Shown here: piece after piece, positions 55,919 through 63,343 of the stretch
Position numbering within the stretch: the first letter of the stretch is position 1
Layout of the letters: each line of letters starts with the position of its first letter
NCBI RefSeq assembly: GCF_035953295.1
Contig: NZ_CP108370.1
Location: 5,113,001-5,177,000 of the forward strand
Length of the DNA stretch: 64,000 bases
Direction of reading: 5' to 3'
Origin: Streptomyces sp. NBC_01335
GTDB lineage: Bacteria > Actinomycetota > Actinomycetes > Streptomycetales > Streptomycetaceae
Notes under the pieces: model-generated
Seen by the model: only the letters and a program-made list of their open reading frames with translations
What the model was told of the DNA's origin: nothing
The model's database searches: none
Made by a program: the position numbers and the translations under genes

Positions 55919-56662
55919 ATGGAGATCTTCGGCGTGGACATCGGCGGTTCAGGGATCAAGGGCGCTCCCGTGGACCTGGATCGTGGGGACTTGGCGCAGG
56001 AGCGCCACAAGGTGCTGACACCGCATCCGGCGGTACCCGACGGCGTGGCCGACTGCGTGGCCGAGGTCGTCGGCCATTTCAACTGGTCCGGACCGGTCGG
56101 CATCACCTTCCCCGGTGTGGTCACCGACGGCGTCACCCGTACCGCCGCCAATGTCGACAAGGGCTGGGTCGACCTGGACGCCCGCGCGCTCCTCTCCGAG
56201 CGGCTCGGCTGTCCCGTGACCATCCTCAACGACGCGGACGCGGCGGGCGTCGCCGAGATGACCTTCGGTGCGGGCAAGGGCCGCAAGGGCACGGTCATCA
56301 CGCTCACCTTCGGCACCGGCATCGGCTCCGCCGTCTTCACCGACGGCCGGCTCGTGCCCAACACCGAGCTGGGCCACCTGGAGCTGAACGGCCACGACGC
56401 GGAGAAGCACGCGTCGACCAAGGCCAAGGAAGACAACGACCTGAACTGGGAACACTGGGCGCACCGGGTACAGAAGTACCTCGCCCACGTGGAGATGCTG
56501 TTCTCGCCCGAGCTTTTCATCATCGGCGGCGGAGTGAGCCGCAAGTCGGAGAAGTTCCTGCCGCTCATCAAGCACGTACGGGCGGAGATGGTCCCGGCCC
56601 AGCTGCAGAACAACGCCGGCATCGTCGGCGCGGCCATGGCGGCCCGCGCGGCGGGGAAGTAG
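55919..56662 (+). CDS. ppgK: Polyphosphate glucokinase
   Basis: This 247-residue ROK-type kinase has [60 protein letters not shown] and [20 protein letters not shown]. The GxGKGRKG loop and [11 protein letters not shown] are typical of actinobacterial enzymes that phosphorylate glucose with polyphosphate or ATP. Its TACCGT -10 lies seven nt before ATG, suggesting a leaderless mRNA starting right after a 22-bp repeat array. Confidence 0.95.
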   Translation: MEIFGVDIGGSGIKGAPVDLDRGDLAQERHKVLTPHPAVPDGVADCVAEVVGHFNWSGPVGITFPGVVTDGVTRTAANVDKGWVDLDARALLSERLGCPVTILNDADAAGVAEMTFGAGKGRKGTVITLTFGTGIGSAVFTDGRLVPNTELGHLELNGHDAEKHASTKAKEDNDLNWEHWAHRVQKYLAHVEMLFSPELFIIGGGVSRKSEKFLPLIKHVRAEMVPAQLQNNAGIVGAAMAARAAGK

Positions 56663-56695
56663 CGGCCCGGCCCCGCCACGGGCGGGGCGCTGTTC

Positions 56696-57478
56696 CTACG
56701 CCTGGGGGGTGCGGCGGGCCGAGCCCTGTCCGACGGGGCCACCCCGCACCCCCGGGGCGGGACGCGTCTTCCCCGGCGCCTTCTCCGGTCGGGCCCGCCT
56801 ACCCGGGCGGGGGGTGTCCTCCGGCCGGGGCTGGCCCTCCGGCCGTACGTCGGCGCCCGCGTTCCGGTCCCCGGCCTGCTGTCCGGCCTGCTGTCCGGCT
56901 CCGGTCGGCCGGAGCGCCCTGGCGGCGAGCAGCAGCTGCCGCTGCCGCATCTGCCGGACCTTGCGTACCGTCGCGATCACCCCGGCCACCAGCGTGCCCC
57001 CGTACAGCCAGCCGGCGTGCACCGCGAGCGCGGTGACGACCGCCATCAGCTGCCCGCCCAGCCCGCCGTCGCCCCCGGCGACCGGCAGCACACCGACGGC
57101 GAACGCGATCGGCACGCTGATCGGCGCGGTCACCAGGTCGGCGGGCCGCACCCAGAGCGCCGTCAGCGCGCTCACCGGTACGAACAGCACCCCGTAGACG
57201 AGCGCCGACGCGTCGAACAGCAACCACACCAGGCAGGCCAGCACGAACATCGCGGCGGCCGCGAAGAGCCCCGCGCCGATACCGGTCAGCCGGGGGTTCG
57301 GGAATCTGCGCAGCGCCAGCACCACGGGAGGCACGTTCCGCCGGGCGCCGGGCGTGCCGACCACCCGGTAGACGGCCGAACTCTCGGCGAGAGGGGCGCC
57401 GCCGCCCTGAGGGGCCGGGGCCGCCGAGGGCTCCTGGGGCTGCCTGCGCTGCGGGGGACGAGTCCTGTGCTGCTCCAC
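56696..57478 (-). CDS. Conserved membrane protein (DUF6542-like)
   Basis: This protein of about 260 residues has a Gln/Pro/Arg-rich start, four to five hydrophobic segments in the middle (GAGLFAAAAMFVLACLVWLL, SALVYGVLFVPVSALTALWV, ISVPIAFAVGVLPVAGG, GWLYGGTLVAGVIATVRKVR) and a long Gln/Gly/Arg/Pro-rich cytoplasmic tail of about 90 residues. GTG 57478 lies six nt after TACGTT, again leaderless-looking. The function is unknown. It sits between ppgK (convergent) and ychF (divergent), a position I associate with DUF6542 proteins. Confidence 0.78.
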   Translation of the reverse strand: MEQHRTRPPQRRQPQEPSAAPAPQGGGAPLAESSAVYRVVGTPGARRNVPPVVLALRRFPNPRLTGIGAGLFAAAAMFVLACLVWLLFDASALVYGVLFVPVSALTALWVRPADLVTAPISVPIAFAVGVLPVAGGDGGLGGQLMAVVTALAVHAGWLYGGTLVAGVIATVRKVRQMRQRQLLLAARALRPTGAGQQAGQQAGDRNAGADVRPEGQPRPEDTPRPGRRARPEKAPGKTRPAPGVRGGPVGQGSARRTPQA

Positions 57479-57763
57479 CTGGACAACGTAGGTCGCGGAA
57501 CAGGGTGAATCAGGCGTTGGACACGCGCTTTGGCCGAGCTTGGGGCTGCGTTCGACGTCACACGGCCGAATGAGGACCCTGTTCGGCGTCTCCCGGCGCG
57601 GTGCGCACCGGAAGGGCCCTGCTGCTGCCTTCCGCGAGCCCCTCCGCCGGACCCGTGACGGCACGGTCGGCCCCGCCCGTAAACTGGAGAATCGGTCCAC
57701 TGCCGGGCCCGCCCGGCACGCCCCGCCCCTCCCGCCCCGTCCTCACTCCAGGAAGTCGCCAAC

Positions 57764-58852
<1,089 letters not shown>

Positions 58853-58900
58853 GCGGATGAATAGCACCACGTCGCTGATGTGGCAAACAAGCAGATCAGG

Positions 58901-58930
58901 AGGGGCCGGGCTCTTGAAAGCCCGGCCCCT
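58901..58930 (+). terminator. Hairpin after ychF
   Basis: AGGGGCCGGGCT pairs with AGCCCGGCCCCT (12 bp) across a 6-nt loop, 48 bp beyond the stop codon. Confidence 0.8.
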
Positions 58931-59078
58931 TCGTCCATACCGTGCTGGTTTGGTGCTGGATATTCTGACGATTAGTCACCTCTGCTGGACTCCGAGGATG
59001 GAACCGCTGTGACGACGCTGCCTGTACTTCCTGTACGTCGATGCCGGCACGCCAACGTTCGGCGAGGCAACCGCTGCT

Positions 59079-59303
59079 ATGGGCCTCGCGCCGAACACGC
59101 GCGAGACGCTGCGCAAGAACTTCATGCGTCCTGAGGATTTCTCTCTGAGTATGCTGCACAAGTTTGTTGGAGCACTGTCGGAGATGGCGCCCTATCAGGA
59201 TCCCGAGCACATGGTTCCTGTCATCACGGCGCTTTGGAACAGCGCTCAGTGGGAACGGGGTAGTGAGATGGAACAGCACCCGCACATAGGTGCAGAAGGC
59301 TAA
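59079..59303 (+). CDS. Possible small protein or truncated remnant
   Basis: The frame reads MGLAPNTRETLRKNFMRPED followed by FSLSMLHKFVGALSEMAPYQ, 74 residues, at lower GC than the core genes. Coding-like sequence extends upstream of the ATG (LYFLYVDAGTPTFGEATAA) to a stop near 59010 without a start codon, so this may be the tail of a decayed gene. No family is recognised. It lies inside the att-bounded segment. The remaining DNA from 58931 to 59358 shows no other gene but holds two copies of GTGCTGGATR. Confidence 0.35.
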   Translation: MGLAPNTRETLRKNFMRPEDFSLSMLHKFVGALSEMAPYQDPEHMVPVITALWNSAQWERGSEMEQHPHIGAEG

Positions 59304-59358
59304 AGGTTTTCCTCTGCGGGACATTGTGCTGGATGTTCTGGCGCTGGATCATTCGGGA

Positions 59359-59622
59359 TCAGGTGTCGTAAACGGTGGAGCGATGCCCGACATGGATTAC
59401 CCACACTACGAGCTCTCCCTTGTCGATCGTGTAGACGACCCGGTATTCGCCGACCCGCAGTCGACGGCGTTCTGGCTGTGACACGAGCGCGGTGGTGTTA
59501 AAACCGAGGGGGTCGCTTTCCAGTTCGGTCAGTTTGACCAGGATACGTAGGGCTGTGTCGCGAGGGATCTTCCGGAGCTCGGCCTGTGCCTCTGGTCGGA
59601 AGATGGTTCGGTATTCACTCAC
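59359..59622 (-). CDS. RelE/ParE-superfamily toxin
   Basis: This 87-residue protein has the RelE pattern: EYRTIFRPEAQAELRKIPRD, ERRRLRVGEYRVVYTIDKGE, VVWVIHVGHRSTVYDT. Basic residues of the RLRVGEYRVVY strand and the GHRSTVY end are the usual active surface of mRNA-cleaving RelE toxins. It follows and overlaps the antitoxin gene by eight bases (type II order antitoxin then toxin). Confidence 0.9.
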   Translation of the reverse strand: MSEYRTIFRPEAQAELRKIPRDTALRILVKLTELESDPLGFNTTALVSQPERRRLRVGEYRVVYTIDKGELVVWVIHVGHRSTVYDT

Positions 59623-59884
59623 CGCGCGCCAGCGTCTCCCTCATGATGTCCTCGATCGGGATGCCGGGTGCCGGGTTGGCCATGCGTTCGTCGATGATCC
59701 GGTTGATCTCGCGCTCTTCCCATTCCTGGTATTTGCGCAGCACTTCGATGGAGACGACGGCGGCAATCTGTTTGCCCCGTCGGGTGATCACGGTGGGCAC
59801 GTCATCTCGATCGGCGCGCTCCACGACCTCGGCCAGGTGCGCACGTACGTCGCGGATGGACTCTATGGGCAGTGGCTGCGTCAT
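59615..59884 (-). CDS. Phd/YefM-family antitoxin
   Basis: The 89-residue protein has a Phd/YefM N-terminal DNA-binding fold (LPIESIRDVRAHLAEVVERA, VPTVITRRGKQIAAVVSIEV) and an acidic helical toxin-binding tail (YQEWEEREINRIIDERMANP). It should neutralise the RelE-type toxin and repress the operon through the TGTACA-type site upstream. Confidence 0.9.
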   Translation of the reverse strand: MTQPLPIESIRDVRAHLAEVVERADRDDVPTVITRRGKQIAAVVSIEVLRKYQEWEEREINRIIDERMANPAPGIPIEDIMRETLARGE

Positions 59885-59909
59885 GCGGAAAAGCGTACCG
59901 GGTGTGCTA

Positions 59910-59919
59910 TGTGTACACA
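59910..59919. promoter_or_regulatory. YefM-type operator
   Basis: The perfect palindrome TGTGTACACA lies 25 bp before the antitoxin start. A TGTACA core is the known recognition element of YefM-type antitoxins. Confidence 0.65.
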
Positions 59920-60045
59920 ACCTGCTTTGGGTGGAGCGGGTCGTGCCGTGCTGGATGAGCTGGGTCACTCGTCATCGTGCTGGATAGGTGCTGGATAGCC
60001 ACCTCCAGTACTGCGTTTACGCAGGTGGGAGCCCTGTGTCGCAGA

Positions 60046-60061
60046 TTCCGCTTCAACGTGT
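60046..60061 (+). repeat. att-like direct repeat, right copy
   Basis: This is identical to 58835-58850. The next bases (AG) complete a TAG stop, so the reading frame FRFNV-stop is kept in this copy as well. It lies 16 bp before the TTAG target duplication of the IS element. Confidence 0.7.
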
Positions 60062-60180
60062 AGCGAGTTGGGTGCTGTTAGTACTCCAGCCGTAGATCGT
60101 CATGTGCCCTGGTCTTGGGGCTGTCTGCCGCTGGCGGAAACTCAGGTGGCCTCAGCGCACGATCTGGTTAGAGTCGGGCA

Positions 60181-60675
60181 ATGCCCGAGCTGAAGCGGCT
60201 GCATGCCGGCCACGCCCCGGCGGTCCTGGCCTTCGAGCTGGCGAACCGCACCTACTTCGCTGTCTCGATCTCAGACCGCGGCGACGACTTCTTCGACCAG
60301 TTCGCCGACCGGTACAACGCCTCGCTGGCCGAGCAGGAGGCCGGCATCTGCGCCTTCTACGTGCTCGTCGCCGAGGACGGCTCGGTACTCGGCAGGTTCA
60401 ACCTGTACGACTTGGAGGACAGCACTGCCAGACTCGGCTACCGGGTCGCGGAGCGGGTCGCCGGCCGCGGCGTGGCGACCGCGACCGTCCGGGAGCTGTG
60501 CCGGATGGCGACAGCGATGCACGGCCTGCGCACACTGCGGGCGGCCACCTCCCACGACAACGCCGCGTCCCAGAAAGTCTTGGCCAAGGCCGGGTTCGTC
60601 CCGGTTGGCCCTGCCACCCCGGCCGATCTCGGCGGCAAGTCTGGCATTTGGTACCAGCGCGACCTCCAGCGATAG
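60181..60675 (+). CDS. GNAT-family N-acetyltransferase (IS passenger)
   Basis: This 164-residue RimJ/RimL-like acetyltransferase has ELKRLHAGHAPAVLAFELAN, the central strand FYVLVAEDGSVLGRFNLYDL, the acetyl-CoA loop RVAGRGVATATV, and ATSHDNAASQKVLAKAGFVP. Relatives acetylate protein N-termini, amino-sugars or drugs; the substrate is unknown. TAGAGT six nt before ATG 60181 indicates a leaderless transcript and its own promoter inside the element. Its last codons and stop lie within a sequence resembling the IS terminal repeat. Confidence 0.9.
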   Translation: MPELKRLHAGHAPAVLAFELANRTYFAVSISDRGDDFFDQFADRYNASLAEQEAGICAFYVLVAEDGSVLGRFNLYDLEDSTARLGYRVAERVAGRGVATATVRELCRMATAMHGLRTLRAATSHDNAASQKVLAKAGFVPVGPATPADLGGKSGIWYQRDLQR

Positions 60676-60686
60676 ACCTTGATCTT
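60664..60686 (+). repeat. Degraded internal copy of the IS terminal repeat
   Basis: These 23 bp match the right-end sequence read inward (CTCCAGCCGTAGATCGTGAT plus CTT) at 19 of 23 positions, in left-end orientation, between passenger and transposase genes. Confidence 0.65.
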
Positions 60687-60711
60687 GCTCGTGGGTCGGC
60701 TGCGGGAAGGC

Positions 60712-60766
60712 TGCGGCCACCGCTGATCATCGGTGTGTGAAGACTAACGATCTTGCGGTGGCCGCA
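60712..60766 (+). promoter_or_regulatory. Hairpin spanning the transposase start codon
   Basis: TGCGGCCACCGC (60712-60723) is the exact complement of GCGGTGGCCGCA (60755-60766). GTG 60737 lies in the 31-nt loop. In a long transcript this could limit ribosome access, while a short transcript starting inside would escape it. Confidence 0.6.
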
Positions 60767-62053
60767 GGCCACAGCGTAGACCCTGCTCGCTGGCAGGAAG
60801 CGTTCGAGGTCCTGATGAGCCGGATAGCCGGCCGGTTCGGCCGGGTTGAACCCCGGCGTCGGGTACGGGATCTGGTGCTGGGGCTGCTGTCGGACCTGCC
60901 ACGCAAAAACTGCTGGAGCATCGCCGAGTGGGCCGGAGAGGCCACCCCGGACGGCATGCAGCACCTGCTCGGCCGGGCCCGATGGGATGCCGGCGCCGTG
61001 CGCGATGACGTGCGCGAGTACGTCCTGGAGCATCTGCACGACGAGGGTGCAGTGCTGGTGGTCGACGAGACCGGGGACGTGAAGAAGGGTACGCACACCG
61101 TCGGTGTCCAGCGCCAGTACACCGGCACCGCCGGGAGGATCGAAAACGCGCAAGTCGCTGTCTACCTCGTCTATGCGGGACGGCGCGGGCACGCGGCGGT
61201 GGACCGGGAGCTGTACGTCCCGCGCTCCTGGACGCGCGACCCAGACCGCTGCCGAGCCGCGGGCCTGGACGAGGACACCGTCTTCGCGACCAAGCCGGAG
61301 CTGGCCGCCCGCATGATCGGCCGGTTCCTCGATGCCGGGCACCGCGCCGACTGGGTCGCGGCAGACGAGGTCTACGGCGGCAACCTGAAGCTGCGCTCCG
61401 CGCTGGAAGAACGCCAGGTCGGCTACGTGCTCGCCGTCGCCTGCTCACATGAACTCACCACCGGCGCGGGGAAGTTCCGCGCGGATGCCCTGGCCGCGAA
61501 GGTGCCCAGACGGGCCTGGCAGAAGCTGTCGGCCGGGGCCGGTGCGAAGGGGCACCGCTTCTACGACTGGGCCGTCATCGACCTGGCCGAACCCCGCCCC
61601 GGCAGCCGCCAGCTGCTGATCCGCCGCAACCGCACCACCGGTGAACTCGCCTACTACCGCTGCTTCTCACCCGCCCCGGTGCCCCTGACCGCCCTGGTCC
61701 ACGTCGCTGGATCAAGGTGGCGGGTGGAGGAGACCTTCCAGTCCGGAAAGGGCCTGGCCGGACTCGACGAGCACCAGGTCCGCCGCTACACCTCCTGGTC
61801 CCGCTGGGTCACCCTGGCCATGCTCGCTCACGCCTTCCTCGCCGTTGTCCGCGCCGACGAACACGCCCGACACCCCGCACCTGACGGGCTCATCCCGCTC
61901 ACCTGCAACGAGATCCAGCGACTGTTCATCACCTTGGCCGTCCGGCCCGTGCACGAGGTAGCCCACCGGCTCGCCTGGTCCGCCTGGCGACGCCGCCACC
62001 AGGCTCGAGCCCAAGCAAGCCATTACCGACGACAAGCCGCGAATCAGACATGA
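60737..62053 (+). CDS. IS701-family DDE transposase
   Basis: The 438-residue transposase is full length. The probable catalytic triad is D110 (LVVDETGDVKKG), D210 (VAADEVYGG) and E331 or E332 (WRVEETFQSGKGLAGLDEHQ). Those contexts and SWSRWVTLAMLAHAFLAVVR near the C-terminus match IS701-type proteins. No Shine-Dalgarno sequence is evident before GTG 60737. The stop lies five bp inside the right inverted repeat. Confidence 0.93.
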   Translation: MKTNDLAVAAGHSVDPARWQEAFEVLMSRIAGRFGRVEPRRRVRDLVLGLLSDLPRKNCWSIAEWAGEATPDGMQHLLGRARWDAGAVRDDVREYVLEHLHDEGAVLVVDETGDVKKGTHTVGVQRQYTGTAGRIENAQVAVYLVYAGRRGHAAVDRELYVPRSWTRDPDRCRAAGLDEDTVFATKPELAARMIGRFLDAGHRADWVAADEVYGGNLKLRSALEERQVGYVLAVACSHELTTGAGKFRADALAAKVPRRAWQKLSAGAGAKGHRFYDWAVIDLAEPRPGSRQLLIRRNRTTGELAYYRCFSPAPVPLTALVHVAGSRWRVEETFQSGKGLAGLDEHQVRRYTSWSRWVTLAMLAHAFLAVVRADEHARHPAPDGLIPLTCNEIQRLFITLAVRPVHEVAHRLAWSAWRRRHQARAQASHYRRQAANQT

Positions 62054-62111
62054 AGATCACGATCTACGGCTGGAGTATTAGCCAGCAGTTTCGTCAAGAA
62101 TGCTGGTCAGA

Positions 62112-62139
62112 GGGGTCGGACTCTGGTGAGTCCGACCCC
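62112..62139. terminator. Hairpin beside the IS right end
   Basis: GGGGTCGGACTC and GAGTCCGACCCC form a 12-bp perfect stem with loop TGGT, close to the end of the Uma2 pseudogene. Confidence 0.75.
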
Positions 62140-62280
62140 CACCGCGTGCACGTGCCGACTTGGTGCTGACTCGGCTGCGGCGGGGTGGAGCGAGCTTCTC
62201 CAGGTCGAGGTTGATCTCGAAGGGCACCGGACGGTTGAGCGAGCCCCTGAAGATGCCAACGGGTACATAGGTGGCGGTTG

Positions 62281-62330
62281 GCTCGTCAAGTTCGTAGACG
62301 TGGACGCTCGTCAAGTTCGTAGACGTGGAC
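62281..62330. repeat. Perfect 25-bp tandem duplication
   Basis: Two adjacent identical 25-mers beginning GCTCGTCAAGTTCGTAGACG, within the Uma2 pseudogene. Confidence 0.97.
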
Positions 62331-62453
62331 GATGGGTGCTCCGCCCTCGTCCTCGATGCGCCAGTAGTGCGGGATGCCGGCCTCTGCGTATGTGTGGAGC
62401 TTTACCGTGCTGTCCCGGTGTGCGGACTCGTGGGAGACCACCTCGACGGCGAG

Positions 62454-62469
62454 TCGTACTTTCGTACTT
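62454..62469. repeat. Perfect 8-bp tandem duplication
   Basis: TCGTACTT is repeated twice head to tail and breaks the Uma2 reading frame. Confidence 0.95.
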
Positions 62470-62785
62470 CATCCGGTGCGAACCAGGTGCGGTCGCCGTC
62501 GAAGTCGGCCGTCGTCACCAGCAGATCCGGCTCGGGCCGATTGCGTTGATCGAGTTTGATGGTCATCTCCCGTCCGACCCTTACGTCGGCCGGCGCCTGC
62601 TCCATGAGAGCCACGGTGAGCATCGTGACGAGATGGCCGTGCCACCACCGCTGCGGGGACCTCATGAATACGAGGGCTCCGTCGATCAGCTCGGTGTGGC
62701 GCGGTGCTTCCGGGAGGCGGTCCAGGTCCTCCGCGAACCAGCCTTCCGCGCGGGGCGGGCGCATCCAGTCGGGCAGTGCGGTCAT

Positions 62786-63296
62786 GGCTCAACCGTAGGG
62801 ACTCAGTGAGGTCCGGGCCACGAGGTCGACGACGGCCGAAACGAGAACCGCCCTCGTCACCCACACGCGGGTCGTCTGCCCGCGCTGCACGCTCATCAGG
62901 ACGCACCTCGTCCGAGAACATCGGGAGCGGCGAGTCGGGCGCGTAGCCGACCGGCACGTGGGCGGCCTGGTCGGGGTGGCGCTTCGTGCCCCGCGCGGAA
63001 ACCCCACCGGGGTGATGCCGCGCTCCCGGCCGGCGGGCTCCTCCAGGAGCCAGGTCTTCCGGCGCGTGAAGTGCACCCTCTTCGCGTCCCGGCCGTGCGC
63101 ATGCGACCAGGCGAGCGTTTCGTCACCGGCTCGGCTCCCTGCGTAGCCGGTACGCGGGGACCGGGGCGCCGACTTTCGAGTACTCCGGCGTATCGATGAA
63201 GGGATGACCTACGGGCACATGGAGGCGAAGGCTCGGGAGACGGGGGTGAGGAGGGGACCTTGTCCTCGGCATGGTGGAGCGAGGGGCTTATGCTAA
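62786..63296 (-). pseudogene. Degenerate coding sequence, family unknown
   Basis: On the minus strand protein-like segments occur in changing frames: RLHVPVGHPFIDTPEYSKVG with APVPAYRLRREPSR-stop (about 63230-63130), then GDETLAWSHAHGRDAKRVHF with TRRKTWLLEEPAGRERG (about 63130-63010), then QAAHVPVGYAPDSPLPMFSD (about 62970-62910). They look like pieces of one or two decayed genes, but I cannot name the family. No intact gene is supported on either strand. Confidence 0.35.
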
Positions 63297-63334
63297 CTTC
63301 CATGTTACTAACGTGCGTGTTAGTAACATGGAAG
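63297..63334. promoter_or_regulatory. 38-bp palindrome upstream of the ATPase gene
   Basis: CTTCCATGTTACTAAC and GTTAGTAACATGGAAG are perfect 16-bp complements separated by GTGCGT. The site is AT-rich against the local background and ends 9 bp before the ATG of the ATPase gene, with TATGCT close to its left edge. It fits an operator or an RNA hairpin at the gene start. Confidence 0.7.
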
Positions 63335-63343
63335 TAGGTGGCC

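Larger units (their letters stand above)
60082..62077 (+). mobile_element. IS701-type insertion sequence carrying a GNAT passenger gene
   Basis: The element is 1,996 bp. Its ends are 19-bp perfect inverted repeats: TACTCCAGCCGTAGATCGT at 60082-60100 and the complement at 62059-62077. TTAG flanks both ends (60078-60081, 62078-62081), a 4-bp target duplication of the type known for IS701-family elements. Contents in order are the acetyltransferase gene, a degraded inner copy of the IS end (60664-60686), a hairpin over the transposase start, and the transposase gene. Both genes are open, so the element may still be active. Confidence 0.88.
62078..62785 (-). pseudogene. Uma2-family (DUF820) nuclease-like gene, frameshifted
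   Basis: The start (MTALPDWMRPPRAEGWFAED) and DVRVGREMTIKLDQRNRPEP, DLLVTTADFDGDRTWFAPDE match Uma2 proteins, PD-(D/E)XK nuclease-like. At 62454-62469 the 8-mer TCGTACTT is duplicated and shifts the frame to a stop. The expected continuation (VRLAVEVVSHESAHRDSTVK, LHTYAEAGIPHYWRIEDEGG) is intact in another frame. A second, 25-bp duplication at 62281-62330 shifts it again, and the tail (VHVYELDEPTATYVPVGIFR) follows in a third frame. Removing one copy of each restores a continuous Uma2 reading frame. Confidence 0.85.

Noticed and set aside
51776..56662. Very long open frame (about 1,600 codons) on the plus strand across xseA, the APC gene and ispH
   Set aside because: It is low-complexity His/Arg/Pro/Gly sequence antisense to or out of frame with clear genes; only its end (from 55919) is real ppgK. 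GC-rich third positions leave stop-free shadows.
60062..60081. Second att copy as part of the IS element
   Set aside because: The 16-bp repeat lies outside the inverted repeats and target duplication, so the scar and the IS are separate events.
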